Shown in pieces: positions 55,059 through 61,867 of a DNA stretch of 64,000 nt. The first letter of the stretch is position 1. The number at the start of each line of letters is the position of its first letter. A program made the position numbers and the translations under genes. This DNA comes from Paraburkholderia metrosideri (GTDB lineage Bacteria > Pseudomonadota > Gammaproteobacteria > Burkholderiales > Burkholderiaceae), in NCBI RefSeq assembly GCF_904848625.1, contig NZ_CAJHCP010000005.1, positions 434,001-498,000 on the forward strand. Direction: 5' to 3'. The notes beneath the pieces were generated by a model. It was not told where the DNA came from. It searched no databases and saw only the letters and a list, made by a program, of their open reading frames with translations.

Positions 55059-57263
55059 TCAGTCTTTGGTTTTTAGCTTCTTGACGTCCGCCGGACGGCT
55101 TTTCATCGAACTACGAATGTCGGCATAAAGATGTTCGAACAGCCCTGCAATGCCGAGCGCTCCCACCCTCAGCACATGCGACAGACCACGCAGCGGCGTG
55201 TCCTGTTGCCGCCCTTCGGCCCACCCGGTCCAGGCGTCCGCTCGAGCAAAAGTGGTCTTGACGAACTCGTATTCCTGCTCGCGCGTCATCGCTGCGAAGC
55301 GCAGCCCCACGCGTCCCGGCGCGGTGAAGCCGACGGTTGCGGGGAATGCGTATTCCTCATCGCCGCGAAACAGCGACACGCTCACGCGCTCGTGCATCGG
55401 CACTTCGATTTTGGCGGGCAGCGCGACGCCGACGCCGCCTTCGGAGTAGTCGATCGTTTCGCAAGCGAGCGTGCGGCCGGTCGAGAACTTCAGCATCACG
55501 GGCATCTTCATCGCGACGCGGTGCACCGCGCGCACCTGGCGGCGCTCGCTCGCGGCGGCCACGCTCGCGCCCAGAATCAGCATGTTGTAGCCGGTCCATG
55601 CGAGGTTCAGGATCGTCGTCTCGACGACGCTGCGCGTATGCCAGTTCAGATAGATGTGCACCAGCCCGACCACGAAGCCGATCAGGTTCAGCAGCAACAG
55701 GAACAGATACGGACGCGAGATCGACCAGTCGAAATAGCTCTTCTCGATCTGGCCGCCCTTGGCCGTCACGTTGAACTTGCCGAGCTTCGGGTTGATCAGC
55801 GCGAGCAGAGTCGGCGCGGTGATGTACGAGGCCAGCACCGACTCATACACTTCGGCCCAGAACGAGTGGCGAAACGAGCGCTGCATCCGCGAGTTGGTGA
55901 TGCTCGCGTGCATCATGTGCGGCAGTGCGTAGATCGCGATCGTGCTCGCGGCCGCTTCGATCACGTGTGCGCCGAAGAACAGATACGACAGCGGCGCGGT
56001 CAGGAACACCAGACGCGGGATGCCATAGAAGAAGTGCATCATCGCGTTCAGATAGCACAGCCGCTGGCCGATCTTCAGGCCCTTGCCGGTCAGCGGATTG
56101 TCGATCCGGAAAATCTGCGTCATGCCGCGCGCCCAGCGAATCCGCTGGCCGATGTGGCCGGACAGACTTTCGGTCGCGAGGCCCGCCGCCTGCGGAATCG
56201 CCAGATACGCGGTGGTGTAGCCGAGGCGGTGCAGCTTCAGCGCGGTGTGGGCGTCTTCGGTCACGGTCTCGACCGCGATGCCGCCGATCTCTTCGACCAT
56301 GGTCCGGCGCAAGAGCGCGCACGAGCCGCAGAAGAAGGTCGCGTTCCACAGATCGTTGCCGTCCTGCACCAGCCCATAGAACAGTTCGCCTTCGTTCGGC
56401 ACCTTGCGGAAGGTGCCGAGATTGCGCTCGAACGGGTCGGCGTTGAAGAAGTGGTGGGGCGTTTGCAGCATCGACAGCAGCTTGTCGCGCAGAAACCAGC
56501 CGAGGCCGATCTGCAGGAACGAGCGGGTCGGAATGTGATCGCAGTCGAAGATCGCGAGGTATTCGCCGCTGGTGATCTTCAGCGCTTCGTTGATGTTGCC
56601 CGCCTTCGCGTGGCGATTGTGCGTGCGGATCGTCCAGTTGACGCCGACTTCCTCGCAGAACGCCTTGAACTCGGGACGGCGGCCGTCGTCGAGTACGTGG
56701 ATCGAAATTTTCTCGGCGGGATAGTCGAGCGCGAGCGCTGCGTAGATGGTCGGCTTCACCACCGATAGCGGCTCGTTGTAGGTCGGAATGAACACGTCGA
56801 CGCTCGGCCACTGGTCGCGCGACGCAGGCAGCGGCATCGGCGTGCGCTTGAGCGGCCACGCGGTCTGGAAGTAGCCGAGCAGCAGCACGACGGTCGAATA
56901 GACTTCGGCGGACACCAGCAGCAGGCCCCACGCGGCGTCGAGCGGATGCTCCCAGTACGTGGTCGAGGTGAGCCGCCAGTACATGTAGCGGCCCGACGTC
57001 ACCACCGACAGCATGATCATCACCATCGTCGCGTAACGGCCTTGCAGACGGCGGAACCACAGCGCGATCACGAAGCAGCAGGTCGCGAACGTCAACTGTT
57101 CATAGAACGCTAGCGGCACGGTGAAGACGAAATACAGCATGCCCAGCGCGAACAGCGTGACGATGCCCGTGACGATGCGGCTATTCCAGAAGCCCGCGTC
57201 GACGAAACGCTCCAGCCGCGATGGCGGGCCGCCCTCCAGGCCTGGCGAATCCGGCGTACTCAT
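55059..57263 (-). CDS. bcsA: Cellulose synthase catalytic subunit BcsA (GT2 + PilZ)
   Basis: A 734-aa inner-membrane synthase with eight helices. GT2 motifs: DVFIPTYNEP, DDGRRPEF, DCDHIPTRSF (DxD), FFCGSCALLRR, VTEDAHT (TED, catalytic base) and QRIRWARG (QxxRW). The C-terminal PilZ domain carries the c-di-GMP-binding RxxxR (RQVRAVHR region) and DYSEGG motifs. It polymerises UDP-glucose into beta-1,4-glucan and threads it through the membrane when c-di-GMP is bound. GAGGAA upstream supports ATG 57263; the ATGA overlap with bcsQ indicates coupling. Confidence 0.97.
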   Translation of the reverse strand: MSTPDSPGLEGGPPSRLERFVDAGFWNSRIVTGIVTLFALGMLYFVFTVPLAFYEQLTFATCCFVIALWFRRLQGRYATMVMIMLSVVTSGRYMYWRLTSTTYWEHPLDAAWGLLLVSAEVYSTVVLLLGYFQTAWPLKRTPMPLPASRDQWPSVDVFIPTYNEPLSVVKPTIYAALALDYPAEKISIHVLDDGRRPEFKAFCEEVGVNWTIRTHNRHAKAGNINEALKITSGEYLAIFDCDHIPTRSFLQIGLGWFLRDKLLSMLQTPHHFFNADPFERNLGTFRKVPNEGELFYGLVQDGNDLWNATFFCGSCALLRRTMVEEIGGIAVETVTEDAHTALKLHRLGYTTAYLAIPQAAGLATESLSGHIGQRIRWARGMTQIFRIDNPLTGKGLKIGQRLCYLNAMMHFFYGIPRLVFLTAPLSYLFFGAHVIEAAASTIAIYALPHMMHASITNSRMQRSFRHSFWAEVYESVLASYITAPTLLALINPKLGKFNVTAKGGQIEKSYFDWSISRPYLFLLLLNLIGFVVGLVHIYLNWHTRSVVETTILNLAWTGYNMLILGASVAAASERRQVRAVHRVAMKMPVMLKFSTGRTLACETIDYSEGGVGVALPAKIEVPMHERVSVSLFRGDEEYAFPATVGFTAPGRVGLRFAAMTREQEYEFVKTTFARADAWTGWAEGRQQDTPLRGLSHVLRVGALGIAGLFEHLYADIRSSMKSRPADVKKLKTKD

Positions 57264-58048
57264 GCGACGTTCCTCGGCGAGACGGCGATCGCGTCGACCG
57301 CCGCCATCAACCAGTCGCCGCACGAACGGAAGTCGGCGGCCGCCTGGCTAAGCGGATCATAGTGAATCAGCGTGGTGTCGCAGGCGAGCGCTTCGCTCAC
57401 CCCTTCATCGAGATGGATCACGCCGGGGAAGACCCGGCCGCCGAGCATCTGGCGCAACACCTTGAGCACGTCCTTGGTCAACTGGCGCGACTGGTCGATC
57501 TGGTTGATCACGTAGCCTTCGCCGCCGAACTCGGGGCGCGGCGCGGCGTAGGTGGCGATCAGCCGTTCCATTTGCGGGATGGCCGCGTACGAGGCGGCGT
57601 CGGCCAGCACCACGTTCAGCGCGAACGTGGCCGCGCACAGCGCGGTGCGGACATAGGTGGACGAACCCGGCGGCGTATCGATGATGACGATGTCGGAGGG
57701 ATCGAGCCGCAGGTTTTGCAGCGACTGGGCGAGCCAGCGCGGATCGTGGTCGATAAACGCTTCGAAGCGGCGGCGGTCGTCTTCGAGCACCGCGCCGTAC
57801 GGCAGCACCGTGACACCGTCGATGCCGTCGAACATGGCCGTTTGCCACGGATCGCCGGTCAGCGTGGCGCGCGACAAACCGTCGATGCTGTCGAGCGGCA
57901 CGCCGAAGTGCAGCCGCAATGCGTTCTGCGGGTCGAGGTCGAGAGCGATCACGCGACGGCCGCTGGCGGCCAGCACGGAGGCAAGATTGGCGGCGAGGGT
58001 GGTCTTGCCGACCCCGCCTTTGGCGGACACTACCGCGATGACTTTCAT
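57260..58048 (-). CDS. bcsQ: Cellulose biosynthesis ATPase BcsQ (ParA/MinD-like)
   Basis: A 262-aa SIMIBI ATPase with the deviant Walker A KGGVGKTTLAANLA at residues ~10-23, switch I region DLDPQNAL and Walker B IVIIDTPPGSSTY. In E. coli, BcsQ works at the pole with BcsR and others to assemble the secretion machine. MKVIAVVSAKGG fixes the start; the frame runs nine codons further. ATGA overlaps on both sides (bcsP-like gene before, bcsA after) show tight coupling. Confidence 0.93.
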   Translation of the reverse strand: MKVIAVVSAKGGVGKTTLAANLASVLAASGRRVIALDLDPQNALRLHFGVPLDSIDGLSRATLTGDPWQTAMFDGIDGVTVLPYGAVLEDDRRRFEAFIDHDPRWLAQSLQNLRLDPSDIVIIDTPPGSSTYVRTALCAATFALNVVLADAASYAAIPQMERLIATYAAPRPEFGGEGYVINQIDQSRQLTKDVLKVLRQMLGGRVFPGVIHLDEGVSEALACDTTLIHYDPLSQAAADFRSCGDWLMAAVDAIAVSPRNVA

Positions 58049-59166
58049 GAGCGACGGGGGCCGTTGACCAGCCACGAAGGGGAGACGCCGGGCGTGGCGT
58101 GGGAAGCGCTGGCCGATGCAGTGGCCGACGCTGTGACCGCTGGTGCGTGCGTTTGAGCGGGCGTGCCCCGCAGACGGTCGAAAACCGCTTGCAACGGCGC
58201 GGGTTGATCGCTGGACGCCGTGGCAGGGGCGGCCGGCTGCGACGCCGCTGCCGGCGGCGCGGCAAACAGCTTGCCGAGGATCGACGCAGGTTGTGTCGCC
58301 GGTGCCCGTTGTGCACGTTGCGGGAACATGGCGGGGCTAGCCGGTGCTGCTGCGGGTGCTGTCGCGGGTCCGGCAGGCGCGGTTGCGTAAGGCTGTGCGG
58401 GCGCCGGTGCTTGCGCTTGTGCTTGTGCCCAACCCGGCACAGCCGAGGGCGCCGGTGCCGATGGCGCCGCGTACGGAGTGTGCGCTGCGGGTGCGGGCGG
58501 AGCCGGCATGGCTGGTGTACGGAATGGGCTGCTGAACGGCGCACCGGCAAATGGCGTAACGGGCGAAATCGATGCCGCGGGCGGCACAGCGGCGCTTGCC
58601 GCAAACAGACCCGCCGACGCACCCGCCGCAGCGGGCACGGCGAAAGCATTTGGTGCGGCCTGCGCAGAAGCCGCTGTATTGGTGAGCGGAGTAAAGGGCG
58701 CAGAGGGTGACGCAGCCGGCACCGGCTGCACCGCCACAGGATCATTCATCGCGGCCGCGGCCGCGGGCGCGGCTTGCAGCGCGCTTTCATCGTCGCTGCC
58801 CAGCGCGCCGAAACGCGACGCGCCGCTTGGCGCGGCAGGCTGAGGTGCCGCAACCACCACCGGCGGAATATCCCGCCGATGCGAGCGTGTGAACAGCGGC
58901 GCTTTCGCGCGCGTCACCGAGGCGACATCCTTGGGCGTCGTGTCCTGACGATCGACGGCCAGCGCCGGAGCGAACGGCGGCTGCGGTCTCGCCTCGCGAC
59001 GTTGCCCGATCTCGGGGATCGTCGGCTGCGTGAGATCCAGCGTCACCAGCAATGGCCAACGCGTGCGTGCGGTGCGCGCGTCGTTCTCGCGGCCAATCTC
59101 CTGATACGCGCTAGCGTCGCCACCAAAGTGGTCGAATAATTTTTCGATGTCGCTCGATGAACTCAT
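58045..59166 (-). CDS. bcsP: BcsP-like Pro/Ala-rich cellulose operon protein
   Basis: A 373-aa protein. The N-terminal ~40 residues (SDIEKLFDHFGGDASAYQEIG ... ARTRWPLL) resemble BcsR, whose RWPLL-like end is a hallmark; the remaining ~300 residues are low-complexity Ala/Pro/Ser/Gln. This layout corresponds to what is called BcsP in betaproteobacterial cellulose operons. It is probably a cytoplasmic partner of BcsQ, with a long flexible tail. It starts inside the stop of a small upstream ORF (ATGA) and ends in an ATGA overlap with bcsQ. Confidence 0.8.
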   Translation of the reverse strand: MSSSSDIEKLFDHFGGDASAYQEIGRENDARTARTRWPLLVTLDLTQPTIPEIGQRREARPQPPFAPALAVDRQDTTPKDVASVTRAKAPLFTRSHRRDIPPVVVAAPQPAAPSGASRFGALGSDDESALQAAPAAAAAMNDPVAVQPVPAASPSAPFTPLTNTAASAQAAPNAFAVPAAAGASAGLFAASAAVPPAASISPVTPFAGAPFSSPFRTPAMPAPPAPAAHTPYAAPSAPAPSAVPGWAQAQAQAPAPAQPYATAPAGPATAPAAAPASPAMFPQRAQRAPATQPASILGKLFAAPPAAASQPAAPATASSDQPAPLQAVFDRLRGTPAQTHAPAVTASATASASASHATPGVSPSWLVNGPRRS

Positions 59167-59447
59167 AATGCCGCCGTCTTGTACATGACTTGCCTTGCCC
59201 CGATGCCTACATTTTCTCGCGGCGCCCATCCCCGTCCTGCTACTGCATCCTCTACTGCGTGCTTCACCTGATCCGTCACGGGATCTGGTTCCGCGTCTTT
59301 CATGTCCGCGCTCCGGTCCGGCGCGTTTTCTATTGACTCATCGACTACCGTTGCTGCCTCTGCCTCTGCCTCTGCCTCTGCCTCTGCCTCTGCCTGCTGC
59401 ATGCCGATCAGCGCTGCCGTTGCACAAAGCCGCGACCGCAGACGCAC
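59163..59447 (-). CDS. Small ORF in bcs operon with Ala-Glu repeat
   Basis: A possible 94-aa protein starting at GTG, or 79 aa from ATG 59402. An AEAEAEAEAEAEA run is encoded by the hexanucleotide array at 59355-59390; the rest is acidic to neutral (TVVDESIENAPDRSADMK, TDQVKHAVEDAVAGRG). The TGA overlaps the bcsP-like ATG exactly as in the coupled genes downstream, which is the main argument that it is translated. It sits between bcsD and the bcsP-like gene. No family recognised. Confidence 0.45.
   Translation of the reverse strand: MRLRSRLCATAALIGMQQAEAEAEAEAEAEAATVVDESIENAPDRSADMKDAEPDPVTDQVKHAVEDAVAGRGWAPRENVGIGARQVMYKTAAL
59355..59390. repeat. Hexanucleotide array TGCCTC x6
   Basis: Six perfect tandem copies of TGCCTC plus a partial copy. 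On the minus strand it reads GAGGCA, encoding Glu-Ala. Copy-number change would lengthen or shorten the protein without a frameshift. Confidence 0.95.
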
Positions 59448-59495
59448 GGCTCATGCCTGACGAATCCGCTGCGCTATCGCGTCATACACGACCGT

Positions 59496-59990
59496 TCAGG
59501 CCGGATGGCGGCCCAGACGGAACTCGATCGCGGTGTCGTCGCCATACGCGCTCGTCTGCGCGACCGACAGCCCTTGCGCGCCCAACGAACTCAACCACGT
59601 CTGATACACGCCTTCGAGAAACGCCGGCGTCCATGCCAGTGCAGCATCGCCGAACGCGGGCAGCGGCGCGCAGTAGTGAACGATGCGCAGCGACTCAGCT
59701 TCGTCGGCCAGTTTGACGTAGCCCCAATCCATCTCATGCCAGTACATGTTCAACGCATTGGCGAGCTCGGCTGTTGAGCCGCACGCAGGCAACGGATGCG
59801 CTGCCGCGAACCGGCTGCCGACGCGATGCATCAGCAGACGCAATTCGTCGCGGCCAATCTGCGCTTCGAACTCGGTGGCCAATGCGGTCAACATCCCGCG
59901 CCACTGCGGCGAGACTTGGCGATCCAGCAGGTAATCGAGAATTGGGACCATATTTTCCAGGAGGTGGCTGCTGCGTCGCTTTGCATTCAA
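59496..59990 (-). CDS. bcsD: Cellulose synthase subunit D
   Basis: A 164-aa soluble protein matching BcsD, the octameric periplasmic or cytoplasmic guide of Komagataeibacter-type cellulose systems: LLDRQVSPQWRGMLTALATEFEAQIGRDELRLLMHRVGSRFA and TELANALNMYWHEMDWGYVKL. First gene of the operon, preceded by a 590-bp spacer with the promoter. The start is not decided by a ribosome site; ATG 59990 is the farthest usable one, ATG 59951 (MVPILDYLLDRQ) is an alternative. bcsD is typical of operons making ordered cellulose. Confidence 0.85.
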   Translation of the reverse strand: MNAKRRSSHLLENMVPILDYLLDRQVSPQWRGMLTALATEFEAQIGRDELRLLMHRVGSRFAAAHPLPACGSTAELANALNMYWHEMDWGYVKLADEAESLRIVHYCAPLPAFGDAALAWTPAFLEGVYQTWLSSLGAQGLSVAQTSAYGDDTAIEFRLGRHPA

Positions 59991-60579
59991 AACGGGCGAC
60001 GGCCAGGTGGAGATGAAAGCGTCGAAGAAATCGCGCGTTGCACGCGTCCTAGGTTAGTTTTACCGGCATGTCTACCTTGTCCGGCACACTTCGGAAGAAG
60101 TCTACTTAAGACACTAACTTTTAGCCACTTCCTATTGGTATGTTCATACGCAGAATGGATTGCAATGGATGCAGGGTTTTTTACGTAATTTTTGCTGATT
60201 CCATCGCGCACGCCCCTGCCTTCCTGTAGCTACGGCATGCATAAGCTCGTGCAATATAGGTATTAACACGCGAGGCGGGCCGGCTATCTGGCTTATGCGT
60301 GTGGTGGTAAATGCAACGCTTTTTAATTTCGCGTGGACAACATGCCTTCACTATTTGTCATTCTTTCACAATCTTGCCGCTGTGCTGCCGGGGATTGGTT
60401 TTGCGCGTGCCAGCGAAGTTTGCCCGGTAAGCTTACGCACCTGTGCACAGAATCGAATCATCTGCAGGCAATCAATCACGCGATGCGGTCATGTATAAAA
60501 CCAACGTATTAACCGAGCCGATGCGATGATGAAAAAAGGTGGCGCGCTATCGTTGGCCTGTTTGACTCACTGAACTGTA
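59991..60579. promoter_or_regulatory. Divergent promoter region, bcs operon / GGDEF gene
   Basis: A 589-bp spacer with AT-rich segments between bcsD and the diguanylate cyclase. A 74-aa minus-strand frame (59987-60211) overlaps the bcsD start by four bases but has no ribosome site or protein-like sequence. I cannot assign promoters or operators precisely. Confidence 0.45.
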
Positions 60580-61728
60580 ATGCTCAATCCACTCAGTCTT
60601 CTGCTAATCACGGTGTTGTCGAGCGCCATGGCAATGGCGGTGCTCGGTTCGTTATGGCGTGCCACGATCCCTGGCGTCGGCTACTGGATTTCCGCCAACG
60701 CGGCCGCGATCGTCGCGCTGCTGGCTTTCGCGATGCAGGGTCATGCGTCACGCTGGCTTACGTTTGTCGGCGCCAATGAACTGCTGGCCATTTCGCTGCT
60801 GCTGGTGGTCGAAGGCTGCGTGCGCTTTCAGAAACGCCGCATCCGGCTCTGGCCCGCGTATGCCGGCCTGGTTGCCGTTTTCGCAGGCGTTGCGTGGTGG
60901 ACCTTCGTTACGCCGGACTTCAACGCGCGCGTCGCGGTGGTGTCGGCGTTTCACGCGTATCTTTATGCGTTGCTCGCTGTGCTGATGTTACGTGGACGTC
61001 CCGCCAACCGGCCTCGCTACAGCTATTACTTTCTGGCGGTCGCGGCGTTGCTTCTATGCGCAGGCCATGCGTCGCGCGGCATCATGTATGGCTTCGGCAT
61101 CATCATGCAGACCGACCTGATGCAGGTCTCGCCGTCCAGCATCCTGTTTCTCGCGTTAGGAATTCTTGCGCCGCCGTGCCTGTCGATCGGCGTGGTGATG
61201 CTCGCGCATGACCGTCTTGCCGAGCGGCTCGAACAGCTCGCGAATGTCGACGACCTGACGGGCGCACTATCGCGCCGCGCGTTCCTCGCCGCGAGCAACA
61301 CATTGCTGAAAGCGTCGCTGCGAACCCGCTCGCCGGTCACGATGGCGATCATCGACATCGATTCGTTCAAGGCGGTCAACGACACCTACGGCCATGCCGC
61401 GGGCGACCAGGTGCTGAAGCATTTCGCGGCGTTCGTGTCGCACAATTTGCGGATCGGCGACGTGTTCGGCCGGCTGGGCGGCGAAGAGTTCGGCGTGCTG
61501 TGCCCGGCGACTACCGCTGCCGAAATGGTCGCGCTAATGGACCGCCTGCGCGTTCGGCTCGCGTCGGCTTCGCAGTCCGCGCTGCCGTTGGGGCTCCGCT
61601 ACACGTTCAGCGTCGGGGTGGACCAGTATCGGCCTGATGAGTCGCTCGACCAGTTGAGCGCTCGCGCCGACGGTGCGCTCTACGCCGCCAAGGCCTCCGG
61701 CCGCAATCGCGTGATGGCGGCAGCCTAG
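60580..61728 (+). CDS. Membrane diguanylate cyclase (GGDEF)
   Basis: A 382-aa protein with about six helices (residues ~5-205, a seven-helix-like sensor without recognised ligand) and a C-terminal GGDEF domain: AIIDIDSFKAVNDTYGHAAGDQVL, active site RLGGEEF, and the product-inhibition I-site RIGD placed five residues before it. It should make c-di-GMP from GTP and be feedback-inhibited. Transcribed divergently from the cellulose operon, whose BcsA has a PilZ receptor. Confidence 0.93.
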   Translation: MLNPLSLLLITVLSSAMAMAVLGSLWRATIPGVGYWISANAAAIVALLAFAMQGHASRWLTFVGANELLAISLLLVVEGCVRFQKRRIRLWPAYAGLVAVFAGVAWWTFVTPDFNARVAVVSAFHAYLYALLAVLMLRGRPANRPRYSYYFLAVAALLLCAGHASRGIMYGFGIIMQTDLMQVSPSSILFLALGILAPPCLSIGVVMLAHDRLAERLEQLANVDDLTGALSRRAFLAASNTLLKASLRTRSPVTMAIIDIDSFKAVNDTYGHAAGDQVLKHFAAFVSHNLRIGDVFGRLGGEEFGVLCPATTAAEMVALMDRLRVRLASASQSALPLGLRYTFSVGVDQYRPDESLDQLSARADGALYAAKASGRNRVMAAA

Positions 61729-61867
61729 CGCGAGCCATCCAGCGGGCATAAGCAGGGACGCCAGCCAGGAATTTCTTACCTATATTTATCGGCAGGGATA
61801 AATATTAGTCAGACGTTTGCCGATAACCATTGGCGGAGTGACTGGAACCAGCCTGATAACCATCAAT

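Noticed and set aside
53253..55076. A 607-aa plus-strand ORF antisense to bcsB
   Set aside because: Arg/His-rich shadow; bcsB motifs and operon order are unambiguous on the minus strand.
59987..60211. A 74-aa ORF overlapping the bcsD start
   Set aside because: ATGA overlap is suggestive but there is no ribosome site, signal or protein-like pattern.
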